Positions 17,678-28,108 of a DNA stretch of 33,173 bases are shown one piece after another. The stretch spans positions 1 through 33,173 of the forward strand of contig JAOOLH010000009.1 of assembly GCA_028408675.1 (NCBI GenBank), given 5' to 3'. The stretch's first letter is position 1, and each line of letters starts with the position of its first letter. The stretch comes from Prochlorococcus sp. AH-716-K03. Its GTDB lineage: Bacteria > Cyanobacteriota > Cyanobacteriia > PCC-6307 > Cyanobiaceae. The position numbers were made by a program, and so were the translations under genes. A model generated the notes under the pieces. It was given only the letters and a program-made list of their open reading frames with translations. It did no database searches and was not told where the DNA came from.

Positions 17678-17700
17678 GGGTTATTGAAAATCAATAACCC
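17678..17700 (-). terminator. Strong hairpin between tuf and rpsJ (partial terminator, attenuator or processing site)
   Basis: A perfect 10-bp inverted repeat: GGGTTATTGA at 17678-17687 and TCAATAACCC at 17691-17700, with a three-base centre. In the direction of the operon it is followed by TTTTACAAAG, so only four U. That makes it a candidate for partial termination or RNA processing, not a full stop, since rpsJ and further operon genes follow 27 bases later. Confidence 0.65.
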
Positions 17701-17759
17701 ATTTATATTATTTAATTATTTTAGATTATCAAAGGTAAACTTCGTCAAATCAAATAAAA

Positions 17760-18959
17760 TTATTGAATAATTTTAGAAACAACTCCAGCTCCAATAGTAC
17801 GACCACCTTCCCGAATAGCGAAACGCATTCCTTGTTCAATAGCTACTGGACAAATTAACTCTCCAGTCATTTTTATCCTGTCACCTGGCATTACCATTTC
17901 CACATTGGCACCATCGTCAGATGTAAATGCAGTAATTTGACCAGTCACGTCTGTTGTTCTTATATAAAATTGAGGTCTGTAACCAGCGAAGAAAGGAGTG
18001 TGTCTTCCCCCCTCTTCTTTCTTGAGGACATAAACTTCTCCTTCAAACTTTGTATGAGGAGTAATAGAACCTTTCTTAACAAGGACCATGCCTCTCTCAA
18101 TATCTTCTTTTTGCACTCCACGTAACAGAAGTCCAACATTATCTCCTGCCATACCTTCATCAAGAAGTTTACGGAACATCTCAACACCAGTAACAGTTGT
18201 AAGTCTTGTATCTCTTATACCTACTATTTCAACTTCTTCTCCAACTTTGACTTTACCTCTTTCTATTCTTCCTGTCGCGACTGTTCCTCTACCAGTAATA
18301 GAGAAAACATCTTCAATTGCCATCAAAAATGGTTTGTCTATTTCTCTTTCAGGTTCAGGGATACTGGCATCAACTGCCTTCATTAATTCTTCAATTTTAG
18401 ATTCCCAAGTAGAATCTCCTTCTAAAGCTTTTAATCCTGAAACTTGAACGATGGGTATATCATCTCCTGGAAAATCGTAACTATCGAGAAGTTCTCTTAT
18501 CTCCATTTCAACAAGTTCAATGATTTCTTCATCATCTACCATGTCACATTTATTCAATGCAACAACTAAAGCAGGCACTCCAACTTGTTTTGCTAAAAGA
18601 ATATGCTCTTTTGTTTGAGCCATTGGACCGTCTGTTGCAGCACAAACTAAAATTGCACCATCCATTTGAGCAGCACCAGTGATCATATTTTTTACATAAT
18701 CAGCATGACCCGGGCAATCAACGTGGGCATAATGTCTGCCTTCAGTTTCGTATTCAACGTGGGCAGTATTAATAGTTATGCCACGTTCTCTTTCTTCTGG
18801 AGCACCATCAATGTCTCCATAATCTTGAGCTTGTGCTTGACCTTTTTTAGCTAGAACATTTGTAATAGCAGCAGTCAGGGTTGTTTTTCCATGATCAACA
18901 TGGCCGATAGTACCTATGTTGACATGTGGTTTGTTCCTTTCGAACTTCTCGCGAGCCAT
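17760..18959 (-). CDS. tuf: Translation elongation factor Tu
   Basis: GTPase that brings aminoacyl-tRNA to the ribosomal A site. At 399 residues it has the usual length. Visible motifs: GHVDHGKT at 19-26 (G1), the switch I ERERGITI segment, DCPGHADY (G3), NKCD (G4), and the beta-barrel domains with [13 protein letters not shown] and the C-terminal [15 protein letters not shown]. Start at ATG (complement of 18957-18959), 43 bases after fusA. The 108-base gap before rpsJ carries a strong hairpin. There is no other tuf copy in the window. Confidence 0.99.
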   Translation of the reverse strand: MAREKFERNKPHVNIGTIGHVDHGKTTLTAAITNVLAKKGQAQAQDYGDIDGAPEERERGITINTAHVEYETEGRHYAHVDCPGHADYVKNMITGAAQMDGAILVCAATDGPMAQTKEHILLAKQVGVPALVVALNKCDMVDDEEIIELVEMEIRELLDSYDFPGDDIPIVQVSGLKALEGDSTWESKIEELMKAVDASIPEPEREIDKPFLMAIEDVFSITGRGTVATGRIERGKVKVGEEVEIVGIRDTRLTTVTGVEMFRKLLDEGMAGDNVGLLLRGVQKEDIERGMVLVKKGSITPHTKFEGEVYVLKKEEGGRHTPFFAGYRPQFYIRTTDVTGQITAFTSDDGANVEMVMPGDRIKMTGELICPVAIEQGMRFAIREGGRTIGAGVVSKIIQ

Positions 18960-19002
18960 TTGAATTAAAGAATCGAGGGTTAAAGAGTGTTTAGTTTAGA
19001 GA

Positions 19003-21078
19003 TCAGGAGTTGCCCTGATTCTTGGAAATGATAGCTTCAGCAACATTACGAGGAACTTCCTCATAATTTGCGAACTCCATTGAGAATATACCCCGACCTT
19101 GAGTCATTGATCGGAGTTGAGTGGCATAACCGAACATTTCGGCTAAGGGCACTTTGGCCTGTACTTTAGACAATCCATCATCGACAGATTGTCCTTCGAC
19201 TTGACCTCTCCTTGAAGAGAGATCTCCAATTACAGATCCAAGAAAATCATCAGGACTTTCGACCTCGACTTTCATCATAGGCTCTAACAGGACAGGATTG
19301 CATTTTTTAACCCCATCTTTAAAAGCCATTGAACCTGCAATTTTGAAGGCCATTTCAGATGAGTCTACATCGTGGAACGAACCATCGACTAGTGTTACTT
19401 TTACATCAATCAGCGGATAACCGGCAAGAACCCCTGATTCACAGGTTTCTTTCATTCCATTTGAGGCTGGTCCAATGTATTCTTTTGGAACTGTTCCACC
19501 CACAATTTTATTAACAAATTCAAAACCTTTACCAACTTCAGCAGGCTCCATTTCAATAACTACATGTCCATATTGCCCTTTACCTCCCGTTTGTCTTGCA
19601 TATTTACCTTCACCCTTAGAACTTGATCTAATTGTTTCTCTATATGAAACTTGAGGGGCACCAATATTTGCCTCAACTTTAAACTCTCTCAACATCCTAT
19701 CTACAAGTATTTCTAAATGCAATTCCCCCATACCAGCTATAACTGTCTGGTTCGTCTCTTGATCAGTACTTACCCTAAAGGTTGGGTCTTCTTCAGATAA
19801 GGCTTGTAAAGCCTTAGACAGTTTCTCCATATCGCCTTTAGTTTTTGGTTCTACAGCAACTGATATAACAGGTTCGGGGATAAATAAAGTTTCTAAAACT
19901 ATTGGGTCATCGGTATTACATAAAGTGTCCCCTGTTGTTGTATTCTTCAAGCCCAAAACAGCACCTAAATCTCCCGCTCTTAATTCATCAACTTCTTCCC
20001 TTTCATCAGCTTTTAAGATAACTAATCTTGAAATTCTCTCTTTTGCATCCTTAGTAGAATTCATAACATAACTTCCTTTAGAAAGCACTCCAGAATACAT
20101 TCTTACAAAAGTTAGTTTTCCATAAGGATCTGACATCACTTTGAAAGCTAGTGCACTAAAAGGAGCATTATCATCGGAAGGCCTCACATCTTCTTTACCA
20201 TTTGGCAAAACACCTTGAATTGGTTTCACGTCAATTGGAGCTGGTAAATAATCAACTACTGCATCTAGTACTAATTGAACCCCTTTATTTTTAAACGCTG
20301 ATCCACATAAAACAGGAACTAAACCATGATTGAGAACTCCATCTCTAATCCCTTTTTTTAATTGATCTTCAGTTAATTCTCCCTTATCCAGAAATATTTC
20401 AATTAGTTCTTCATCATTTTCTGCGACACTTTCCATTAATTTGCTTCTCCATTGCGATGCTTCATCTTTCATGTCATCTGGTATTGGAGCTTCTTCAATA
20501 TCAGTTCCTAAATCATTTTTATATAAATAAGCCTTATTACTTACTAAATCGATAATTCCTGAAAGATCACCTTCAGCTCCTATTGGAAGTTGAATAGGAA
20601 AAGCATTTGCTTTGAGACGATCTTTAATTTGTTGATTAACTTTTAAAAAATCTGCTCCTGTTCTATCCATCTTATTGACGAAAACCATTCTTGGAACAGA
20701 GTATCTATCGGCTTGTCTCCAAACAGTCTCAGACTGTGGCTGAACTCCTCCTACCGCACAAAATACAGCTATAACTCCATCTAAAACTCTCATTGATCTT
20801 TCAACTTCAATTGTAAAATCAACGTGGCCAGGAGTATCAATAATATTAATTCTATGATCTTGCCAACTTGTAGAAATAGCAGCAGCTGTGATAGTAATTC
20901 CTCTCTCCCTTTCTTGGGCCATCCAATCTGTTACTGCAGCACCATCATGTACTTCTCCGATTTTGTGAACAACTCCTGAATAAAAAAGGATTCTTTCAGT
21001 AGTAGTTGTTTTACCAGCGTCAATATGAGCGGCTATACCTATATTCCTTACTCGTTCAAGGGGAAAGTCGCGTGCCAA
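19003..21078 (-). CDS. fusA: Translation elongation factor G
   Basis: GTPase that drives translocation on the ribosome. The 691-residue protein has AHIDAGKT at 17-24 (G1), ERERGITI in switch [10 protein letters not shown] (G3), and NKMDRTG (G4), then domains II-V, including RGQVEG and the [12 protein letters not shown] segment of domain V. The start codon is TTG (complement of 21076-21078): a GGAG lies eight bases upstream (complement of 21087-21090) and the encoded [15 protein letters not shown] fits the family N-terminus, so this start is well supported. It sits between rpsG (104-base gap with an AT hairpin) and tuf in the str operon. Confidence 0.98.
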   Translation of the reverse strand: MARDFPLERVRNIGIAAHIDAGKTTTTERILFYSGVVHKIGEVHDGAAVTDWMAQERERGITITAAAISTSWQDHRINIIDTPGHVDFTIEVERSMRVLDGVIAVFCAVGGVQPQSETVWRQADRYSVPRMVFVNKMDRTGADFLKVNQQIKDRLKANAFPIQLPIGAEGDLSGIIDLVSNKAYLYKNDLGTDIEEAPIPDDMKDEASQWRSKLMESVAENDEELIEIFLDKGELTEDQLKKGIRDGVLNHGLVPVLCGSAFKNKGVQLVLDAVVDYLPAPIDVKPIQGVLPNGKEDVRPSDDNAPFSALAFKVMSDPYGKLTFVRMYSGVLSKGSYVMNSTKDAKERISRLVILKADEREEVDELRAGDLGAVLGLKNTTTGDTLCNTDDPIVLETLFIPEPVISVAVEPKTKGDMEKLSKALQALSEEDPTFRVSTDQETNQTVIAGMGELHLEILVDRMLREFKVEANIGAPQVSYRETIRSSSKGEGKYARQTGGKGQYGHVVIEMEPAEVGKGFEFVNKIVGGTVPKEYIGPASNGMKETCESGVLAGYPLIDVKVTLVDGSFHDVDSSEMAFKIAGSMAFKDGVKKCNPVLLEPMMKVEVESPDDFLGSVIGDLSSRRGQVEGQSVDDGLSKVQAKVPLAEMFGYATQLRSMTQGRGIFSMEFANYEEVPRNVAEAIISKNQGNS

Positions 21079-21117
21079 GGTTAAAACTCCAAATAAAATG
21101 AATTGCTAAATAGCTTT

Positions 21118-21139
21118 AGTTTATTTAATCAAATAAACT
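21118..21139 (-). other. AT hairpin between rpsG and fusA
   Basis: AGTTTATTT at 21118-21126 pairs perfectly with AAATAAACT at 21131-21139 around a four-base loop. A second, shorter pair (GTTTA at 21143-21147 with TAAAC a few bases later) lies beside it on the rpsG side. No U-run follows in the direction of transcription, so a terminator is unlikely; an mRNA processing or stability element is possible. It ends about 28 bases before the fusA ribosome-binding site. Confidence 0.5.
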
Positions 21140-21182
21140 TTCGTTTAATAATAAACTAAATAAGGACCATTTTGGGTCGAAA

Positions 21183-21653
21183 TTAGTATCTGTAGTGAGC
21201 AAAAGCCTTATTGGCTTCTGCCATTTTATGAGTATCTTCTCTCTTCTTAACTGCGCTGCCAGTTTCATTAGCTGCATCCATTAATTCACCCGCTAATTTT
21301 TGTGACATACTCTTTCCATTTCTTCCTCTTGAAAAAGTAACAAGCCATCTTAGTGCCATAGCAGTTCCTCTTTCTTGACGAACTTCCATAGGAACTTGAT
21401 AAGTAGCACCTCCAACTCTTCTAGCTCTAACTTCTACTAAAGGGGTTGCATTCTTTACTGCAGTTTCAAATAACTCAACAGCATTTCCACCCGTTCTCTC
21501 ACTAATTAAAGAGAAAGCATCTGATAATATTTTTTGTGCAGTAGATTTTTTACCATGTTTCATCAATCTAGAAATCATCATTGAGGCAAGACGACTATTA
21601 AATTGGGGATCTGGTAAAACCGGTCTTTTTACTGCTGCATTACGACGTGACAT
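21183..21653 (-). CDS. rpsG: 30S ribosomal protein S7
   Basis: Primary 16S rRNA-binding protein that nucleates the small-subunit head; in E. coli it also represses the str operon. The 156-residue protein begins [22 protein letters not shown] and has the conserved MKHGKK segment, [14 protein letters not shown] and the C-terminal [19 protein letters not shown]. It lies 28 bases downstream of rpsL. No E. coli-like S7 operator can be recognised in that short gap, so the control may differ. Confidence 0.98.
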
Positions 21654-21681
21654 TTAAAAAAAATAATAGATGTTGAAAAAA

Positions 21682-22059
21682 TTAATCATTTTTAGGAGCT
21701 TTTGCTCCGTATTTAGACCTGGATTGACGTCTATCTTTGACTCCAGCAGTATCTAAAGTTCCTCTTATTATATGATATCTCACTCCTGGCAAATCTTTAA
21801 CTCTTCCTCCCCTCAGCAAGACTACGGAGTGTTCCTGAAGGTTATGTCCAATTCCTGGAATATATGCGGTAACTTCAAATCCTGAAGTTAATCTAACTCT
21901 GGCAACTTTTCTTAAGGCAGAATTAGGTTTCTTAGGAGTAGATGTATAAACTCTTGTACAGACTCCTCTTCTCTCTGGGCAAGATTTCAGTGCAGGAGAT
22001 TTTGTTTTTCTTGTCAGACGTTTTCTTTCTGATCCAATTAATTGGGAAATGGTCGGCAT
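21682..22059 (-). CDS. rpsL: 30S ribosomal protein S12
   Basis: Decoding-centre protein and first gene of the str operon. The 125-residue protein shows [21 protein letters not shown], the streptomycin-site loop [15 protein letters not shown] and the second conserved loop with [10 protein letters not shown]. The C-terminus is RSKYGAKAP plus three residues. The operon promoter should lie in the 192-base gap shared with gltB; on the minus strand a TATGAT about 35 bases upstream is a possible -10 box, a weak call. Confidence 0.98.
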   Translation of the reverse strand: MPTISQLIGSERKRLTRKTKSPALKSCPERRGVCTRVYTSTPKKPNSALRKVARVRLTSGFEVTAYIPGIGHNLQEHSVVLLRGGRVKDLPGVRYHIIRGTLDTAGVKDRRQSRSKYGAKAPKND

Positions 22060-22251
22060 CTATATTTATAAATAAAATACATATCAAAATATCATAACCT
22101 TTTACGAGTCATAACTAAAGTATTTTTGATTTTTTTAATTTTAAATGAAATTTAAATTTGTTTAGTAATTCTTCATTATTTTTTGCTTTGTATTTTGATA
22201 TTGATTTTTATAATAGTAATAAATAAAATTTCTTATATAGTTAAATAATCT
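22060..22251. promoter_or_regulatory. Divergent rpsL/gltB promoter region
   Basis: Very AT-rich 192-base gap between two divergent, highly expressed units. On the plus strand TATAAT at 22209-22214 is a good -10 box for gltB, giving a leader of about 30 bases; no convincing -35 box is at the right distance. I looked for the NtcA pattern GTA-N8-TAC expected for a nitrogen-assimilation gene and found none in this gap. The overlapping antisense open frame (22162-22392) is a shadow of gltB. Confidence 0.4.
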
Positions 22252-25200
22252 ATGCGAGAGAGTATCAAAAGACCTAACGAGCCATATCAAGATAGTTATT
22301 CTCCTAATGGAATTATTGGAGAGAAAGATGCTTGTGGTGTAGGCTTCATTGCAAATATTGATGGCAAAGAAAGTAATTGGATACTTAAGCAATCTTTAAA
22401 AGGGCTTAATTGTATGGAGCATAGGGGAGGATGTGGAGGAGATAGTGATTCCGGTGATGGAGCAGGGATTTTGTGTTCAATTCCATGGACTTTTTTAGAA
22501 AGAGAATTTAATTTGAATACTAAAACCTTAAATAAACGGGGTTTAGGGATGATTTTCATGCCAAATAATGAATTAAAAGTTAAAGAATCAAGACTTATAT
22601 GTGATGAAGAAGCAAAAAAATTAAATTTCAAAGAAACTTTTTGGAGAAATGTACCGGTAAAAAATGAAAGATTAGGATTTTTAGCAAAAGCAAACGTACC
22701 ATTTATAAGTCAATGGGTCGTTTGTATCGAAGAAAATGATATTAGAGATATTGAAATGCTCTTATTTCAATTAAGAAAAAGAATCGAGAAAAGGATAAGA
22801 AATAGTACAAAAAATGCCGTTGGGGAATGTGAATTCTATTTCGCATCACTGAGTTCCAAAACAGTTGTTTACAAAGGCATGGTTAGATCTGAAGTTTTAT
22901 CAGAATTTTACGAAGACTTAAAGAAAGAGGATTTTAAAGTTTCTTTCTCTGTTTACCATCGAAGATTTAGCACAAATACCTTACCAAAATGGCCACTTGC
23001 CCAGCCTATGAGATTTCTAGGTCATAATGGAGAAATCAATACCCTTTTAGGCAACATTAATTGGGCGAAAGCATCGGAAAAACATATCGATGAGTTTTGG
23101 GGAGAGCTGTCTCATGATATTAAGCCAATAGTAGATATAAAAAAAAGTGATTCATCAAATCTTGACGCAACTCTAGAAATTAATATTCGTTCAGGCAAAC
23201 CAATAACTGATTCTTTATTGAAACTTGTTCCAGAAGCATTTCGAGATCAACCAGAACTTGAACACAGAGAAGATATTAAATCTTTTTATCAATATTCCGC
23301 TTCACTCCAAGAAGCTTGGGACGGTCCTGCTTTATTAGTATTTGCAGATGGAAATTTTGTTGGAGCGACACTTGATAGAAATGGTTTAAGACCTGCAAGA
23401 TATTCAATTACAAATGACGGGTTTGTGATAATGGGTTCAGAGACAGGTGTAGTAGATATTGAAGAAAACAGAATTATTGAAAAAGGACGTTTAGGGCCAG
23501 GACAAATGCTTGCAGTAGACTTTTCTCAGAACAAAATTTTAAGAAACTGGGAAGTTAAATCAGAAGCTGCAAAAAGAAAAGACTATAAAAATCTACTTCA
23601 AAAAAGAATCGTAAAACTCAAAAAAAATGAATGGTCTAATAAAATTAATTTAAAAGATATTGAATTACTTCAACAGCAAACTGCTTTTGGTTTTTCCTCA
23701 GAAGATAATGACCTCATTCTTGATTCAATGGCTTCTCTTGCTAAAGAACCAACATATTGTATGGGTGACGATATACCGTTAGCAGTGCTCTCTTCAAAGC
23801 CTCACATTTTATACGACTATTTTAAACAAAGATTTGCGCAAGTTACCAATCCTCCAATAGATCCTTTAAGAGAAAAATTAGTAATGAGTTTAGAGATGCA
23901 TTTAGGTGAAAGATGCTCTCCCTTCGAACATAATGATATTAGGCCTTTTATTCATTTGAAGAGTCCAATTATTAATGAACAAGAATTAATTTCATTAAAA
24001 GAATCAGAAATTAAATCAAAAACTATTTCAAGTTTATTTAATATTGAGGAAGGAATAAAAGGATTTGAAACAAAATTAGATGATATTTGTAAAGTAAGCG
24101 AGAAAGCAATAAATGAAGGCTGCTCTTTAATAATCGTTTCTGACAGAGGAGTTAGTTCGAAACAAAGTTTTATTCCCCCTTTATTAGCTGTAGGTGCAAT
24201 TCATCATTATCTTCTTAAAAAAGAAATAAGATTAAAAGCTTCATTAATTATTGAAACTGGTCAATGTTGGAGCACACATCACTTAGCATGTTTAATTGGT
24301 TATGGAGCAAGCGCTGTATGCCCTTGGTTAACACTTGAATCTGGAAGACATTGGCTACAACATCCAAAAACTCAAAAACTTATAGATAGTAAAAAAATCA
24401 ATCCACTATCAATAAATGACGTTCAGGAAAATATTAAAAAAGCTTTAGAAGATGGATTAAGAAAAATACTTTCAAAAATAGGTATATCCCTTTTATCTAG
24501 TTACCATGGTGCTCAAATATTTGAAGCTGTAGGTATTGGTTCTGACTTAATAAAAATAGCTTTTGATGGAACAACAAGTCGAATTGCAGGGATCACGCTT
24601 AAAGAACTTGCGAATGAATCACTATTAATTCATACCAAAGCCTTTCCAGAAATAGATTTAAAAAAATTAGAGTTTCTAGGATTTGTTCAATTTAGAAATA
24701 ATGGGGAATATCATTCTAATAATCCTGAAATGTCAAAGGTTTTACATTCCGCTCTAAAGCAAGGACCAGGCTACGATCATTTTGAAACTTATAAAACACT
24801 TATTCGAAATAGGCCAATTACCTCATTAAGAGATTTACTTTCAATTAACTCCACAAGAAAAAGTATCCCCATAGATAAAGTTGAAAGTGTTGAATCAATA
24901 TGTAAAAGGTTTTGTACCGGAGGTATGAGCTTAGGAGCATTATCAAGAGAAGCTCATGAAGTATTAGCTGTTGCAATGAACAGAATTGGCGGTAAAAGTA
25001 ATAGCGGGGAAGGTGGCGAAGACCCTGCTCGTTTTAATGTATTAAATGATATTGATGACAATACTCAATCGGCAATATTACCATCTATAAAAGGGCTAGA
25101 AAATGGAGACACTGCTTGCTCAGCTATTAAACAAATAGCCTCTGGAAGATTTGGGGTTACTCCAGAATATCTAAGAAGTGGGAAGCAACTTGAAATAAAA

Positions 25201-26817
25201 ATGGCTCAAGGTGCTAAACCAGGCGAAGGTGGCCAATTACCAGGACCAAAAGTCGATTCATATATTGCAAAGCTTAGAAACAGTAAACCAGGAGTAGCCT
25301 TAATATCTCCTCCCCCACATCATGATATTTATTCTATTGAAGACTTAGCTCAGTTAATTCATGACTTGCACCAAGTACATCCAAAGGCGAAGGTAAGTGT
25401 AAAACTTGTTTCTGAAATTGGTATTGGTACTATCGCTGCTGGAGTTAGCAAAGCGAATGCTGATGTAATACAAATTTCTGGACATGATGGAGGTACTGGA
25501 GCTTCACCTCTAAGTTCTATTAAACATGCTGGCTTACCTTGGGAATTAGGTGTTGCAGAAGTCCATAAATCACTAATGGAAAATAATCTTAGAGGGAGAG
25601 TCCTTTTGAGAACTGATGGGGGACTAAAGACAGGATGGGATGTTGTAATCGCAGCTCTTTTAGGTGCGGAAGAATTTGGCTTTGGTTCAGTAGCAATGAT
25701 TGCTGAAGGCTGCATAATGGCGCGTGTTTGTCATACAAATAAATGTCCTGTGGGTGTAGCTACTCAAAAAGAAGAATTAAGAAAAAGGTTTAAAGGTTTA
25801 CCTGAAAATGTAGTAAACTTTTTCTTATATATTGCTGAAGAAATAAGACAAATAATGAGTAGTATTGGTGTCTCTAATATGGAGGAATTGATTGGGAATC
25901 AGGAATTTCTTACAGCAAGAGATATTAATCTTCCAAAAACTGCAAATATTGATCTTAGTTCTCTAATTAACAAAGAAGCTCAACATATAGATAGGTCATG
26001 GTTAAAGCATTCTAAGACTGCGCATACTAATGGATATGTATTGGAGGATAAATTTTTGTCTGATAATGAATTCATGAATTCTATTAAGAATCATGGGAAC
26101 TTAATTAAAGAAATAGAAATCAGGAACACTGACAGAAGTGTATGTGCAAAAATATCAGGAGAAATTGCAGCACTTTATGGAAATAATGGATTTAATGGTG
26201 AACTAAATCTGAATTTCAAAGGGTGCGCAGGACAGAGTTTTGGTGCTTTTTTATTAAAAGGTATGCATATCCAATTAATTGGAGAAGCTAATGATTATGT
26301 TTGCAAAGGAATGAATGGTGGTGTACTTACTATTGTTCCTCCACGAGTAGATGAGAAATCTTCAGAGCAAGTAATATTGGGTAATACATGTCTTTATGGA
26401 GCAACAGGTGGCAAGTTATTTGCTTTAGGTAAATCCGGAGAAAGATTTGCCGTTAGAAATAGTGGAGCCACTGCCGTCACAGAGGGTTCTGGAGACCATT
26501 GTTGTGAATATATGACTGGTGGCAAGATAGTAATTTTAGGTTCAACAGGAAGAAATATTGGAGCTGGAATGACTGGTGGAATAGCTTTTATACTTGACGA
26601 AAATAATGATTTAGAAAATAAAGTTAATAAGGAAATAGTCAATATCCATAAAATATCTAACCTAAAGCAGGAAGAAATTTTATTAGGAATTCTCAGTGAA
26701 TATCAAGAAAAAACAAAGAGTCTAAAAGCATCCAAAATAATCAATAATTGGTCTAATTTTAGAGGAACTTTTAAAATAGTTGTTCCTCCTAGTGAAGAAG
26801 AAATGCTTGGTTTATAA
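22252..26817 (+). CDS. gltB: Ferredoxin-dependent glutamate synthase (Fd-GOGAT)
   Basis: Makes two glutamates from glutamine and 2-oxoglutarate with reduced ferredoxin, the main ammonium-assimilation step together with glutamine synthetase. At 1521 residues it is full length. An N-terminal class II amidotransferase domain starts at Cys28 in DACGVGF, exposed after removal of a 27-residue propeptide. Then come the central domain, the FMN-binding synthase domain with GEGGEDPARF, GAKPGEGGQLPG and SGHDGGTGASPL, and the 3Fe-4S cysteines Cys1154, Cys1160 and Cys1165 (CIMARVCHTNKCPVG). The C-terminal beta-helix has GGVLTIVPP and repeated GxxGG motifs. No small NADPH-dependent subunit gene is adjacent, consistent with the ferredoxin type. 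Some annotators use glsF or gltS for this gene. A YciI-like gene follows after nine bases. Confidence 0.97.
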   Translation: MRESIKRPNEPYQDSYSPNGIIGEKDACGVGFIANIDGKESNWILKQSLKGLNCMEHRGGCGGDSDSGDGAGILCSIPWTFLEREFNLNTKTLNKRGLGMIFMPNNELKVKESRLICDEEAKKLNFKETFWRNVPVKNERLGFLAKANVPFISQWVVCIEENDIRDIEMLLFQLRKRIEKRIRNSTKNAVGECEFYFASLSSKTVVYKGMVRSEVLSEFYEDLKKEDFKVSFSVYHRRFSTNTLPKWPLAQPMRFLGHNGEINTLLGNINWAKASEKHIDEFWGELSHDIKPIVDIKKSDSSNLDATLEINIRSGKPITDSLLKLVPEAFRDQPELEHREDIKSFYQYSASLQEAWDGPALLVFADGNFVGATLDRNGLRPARYSITNDGFVIMGSETGVVDIEENRIIEKGRLGPGQMLAVDFSQNKILRNWEVKSEAAKRKDYKNLLQKRIVKLKKNEWSNKINLKDIELLQQQTAFGFSSEDNDLILDSMASLAKEPTYCMGDDIPLAVLSSKPHILYDYFKQRFAQVTNPPIDPLREKLVMSLEMHLGERCSPFEHNDIRPFIHLKSPIINEQELISLKESEIKSKTISSLFNIEEGIKGFETKLDDICKVSEKAINEGCSLIIVSDRGVSSKQSFIPPLLAVGAIHHYLLKKEIRLKASLIIETGQCWSTHHLACLIGYGASAVCPWLTLESGRHWLQHPKTQKLIDSKKINPLSINDVQENIKKALEDGLRKILSKIGISLLSSYHGAQIFEAVGIGSDLIKIAFDGTTSRIAGITLKELANESLLIHTKAFPEIDLKKLEFLGFVQFRNNGEYHSNNPEMSKVLHSALKQGPGYDHFETYKTLIRNRPITSLRDLLSINSTRKSIPIDKVESVESICKRFCTGGMSLGALSREAHEVLAVAMNRIGGKSNSGEGGEDPARFNVLNDIDDNTQSAILPSIKGLENGDTACSAIKQIASGRFGVTPEYLRSGKQLEIKMAQGAKPGEGGQLPGPKVDSYIAKLRNSKPGVALISPPPHHDIYSIEDLAQLIHDLHQVHPKAKVSVKLVSEIGIGTIAAGVSKANADVIQISGHDGGTGASPLSSIKHAGLPWELGVAEVHKSLMENNLRGRVLLRTDGGLKTGWDVVIAALLGAEEFGFGSVAMIAEGCIMARVCHTNKCPVGVATQKEELRKRFKGLPENVVNFFLYIAEEIRQIMSSIGVSNMEELIGNQEFLTARDINLPKTANIDLSSLINKEAQHIDRSWLKHSKTAHTNGYVLEDKFLSDNEFMNSIKNHGNLIKEIEIRNTDRSVCAKISGEIAALYGNNGFNGELNLNFKGCAGQSFGAFLLKGMHIQLIGEANDYVCKGMNGGVLTIVPPRVDEKSSEQVILGNTCLYGATGGKLFALGKSGERFAVRNSGATAVTEGSGDHCCEYMTGGKIVILGSTGRNIGAGMTGGIAFILDENNDLENKVNKEIVNIHKISNLKQEEILLGILSEYQEKTKSLKASKIINNWSNFRGTFKIVVPPSEEEMLGL

Positions 26818-26826
26818 AGTTAATGT

Positions 26827-27117
26827 ATGCCTATTTTTATTAAGACTGAACTTATAAAAAAAAAATACTTAATTCAAAAAAATATAAGAAAAAAATTTAT
26901 CAATGAACATATCAAATGGATAGAAAGTTTAAGGAGAAAAGGGATAAATATCAAAAGCGGGTTTTTAGTTGATGAATTAAAACAATCAGGAGCTGGCGGG
27001 TTACTAATTCTTGAAATTGGAACTTATAAAGAGGCGCTAGAAATTATAAAAACCGATCCGATGATAAAAAATAATGTAGTTGAATGGCAATTAAATGAAT
27101 GGATCAATATAAATTAA
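26827..27117 (+). CDS. YciI-like (YCII domain) protein
   Basis: A 96-residue protein with the YCII-type alpha/beta pattern: an early FIKTELIKKKYLIQKNI strand-helix, a HIKWIESLRRKGI segment with the family histidine position, a hydrophobic SGAGGLLILEIGTYKEALEII middle and an acidic-to-Trp end (DPMIKNNVVEWQLNEW), where the DP is characteristic. The family is ferredoxin-like in fold; a few members act on small aromatic or chlorinated compounds but most have no known activity. It starts nine bases after gltB and is very probably translated from the same mRNA. A link to glutamate synthase is suggested only by position. It converges on lipA with a 12-base gap. Confidence 0.72.
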   Translation: MPIFIKTELIKKKYLIQKNIRKKFINEHIKWIESLRRKGINIKSGFLVDELKQSGAGGLLILEIGTYKEALEIIKTDPMIKNNVVEWQLNEWININ

Positions 27118-27129
27118 TAAAGAGTTTAA

Positions 27130-28023
27130 TTATCTTGGAAACTTTTTCATGAGTTTCTGAATCTCTTCAGCATGATAACTACTACGAGTTAAAGGAGAAC
27201 TAACAACTTGCATAAAACCTAATTCATTTTCTCCAAATAATTTAAAATAATTAAATTTCGAAGGGGTAACAAATCTTTGGACCTGTAAATGTTTTGGACC
27301 TGGAGATAAGTATTGTCCAATAGTAACTATATCTACATCATTTTTTCTTAAATCCATTAGAAGATTTAAAACTTCATCATCCTTTTCTCCTAATCCCAAC
27401 ATAAAGCCAGATTTTGTATAAACACTTGGAAAATATTCTCTCGTTCTTTTAAGTAATTCTAAAGTTCTTTGATAATTTCCTTGTGGTCTTACTTTCCTAT
27501 ACAAATCTTGGACAGTTTCAATATTATGATTTAAAACATTTGGTTTAGAATCTAAAATCTTTTCAAGTGCTGACCACTTACCACATAAATCTGGAATTAA
27601 TAATTCAATAGTTGTTTCAGGAGATTTTTTTCTAACTTCCGAAACACATTTATAAAACTGCGAAGCTCCACCATCTCCTAGATCATCCCTATTAACAGAG
27701 GTAATCACAACATGTTTAAGTTTCATTCTAAAAACAGCCTCTGCCAAACGATCAGGTTCTGTTGGGTCTAAATCTCTCTTGGATCTATCAAAATCAATAT
27801 CACAATATGGACATGCTCTAGTACAACCTGGACCCATAATTAAAAAAGTTGCAGTCCCACTAGCAAAACATTCTCCAATATTAGGACAGCTTGCTTCTTG
27901 ACATACAGTATTTAATTTTAAATCACTCAACAAATTTGCAGTATTACCTATTCTCTCAACTTGAGGTGCTTTTACTCTTAACCAGTCAGGCTTCGTAACT
28001 GCATTGTCAGAAGTATTAGTCAA
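27130..28023 (-). CDS. lipA: Lipoyl synthase
   Basis: Radical SAM enzyme that inserts two sulphurs into octanoyl groups on lipoyl-dependent enzymes. The 297-residue protein has the auxiliary-cluster cysteines Cys41, Cys46 and Cys52 ([12 protein letters not shown]) and the radical SAM cluster Cys67-x3-Cys71-x2-Cys74 (CTRACPYC). It also has [16 protein letters not shown], the NHNIETV segment, and the C-terminal RSSYHAEE, whose serine ligates the auxiliary cluster. The start is TTG (complement of 28021-28023), with an in-frame TAA three codons upstream, so no earlier ATG is possible. Cyanobacteria often have two lipA-like genes; this one looks fully functional. Confidence 0.95.
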   Translation of the reverse strand: MTNTSDNAVTKPDWLRVKAPQVERIGNTANLLSDLKLNTVCQEASCPNIGECFASGTATFLIMGPGCTRACPYCDIDFDRSKRDLDPTEPDRLAEAVFRMKLKHVVITSVNRDDLGDGGASQFYKCVSEVRKKSPETTIELLIPDLCGKWSALEKILDSKPNVLNHNIETVQDLYRKVRPQGNYQRTLELLKRTREYFPSVYTKSGFMLGLGEKDDEVLNLLMDLRKNDVDIVTIGQYLSPGPKHLQVQRFVTPSKFNYFKLFGENELGFMQVVSSPLTRSSYHAEEIQKLMKKFPR

Positions 28024-28108
28024 ACTAATTTATTCAATCCAATCATCCCTAATTTTAATCAAAATTATGTAACTTTACTATTTTTATTTACTTCACTAAG
28101 GAAATTAA

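Noticed and set aside
22060-22251. NtcA site in front of gltB
   Set aside because: No GTA-N8-TAC pattern is present in the gap.
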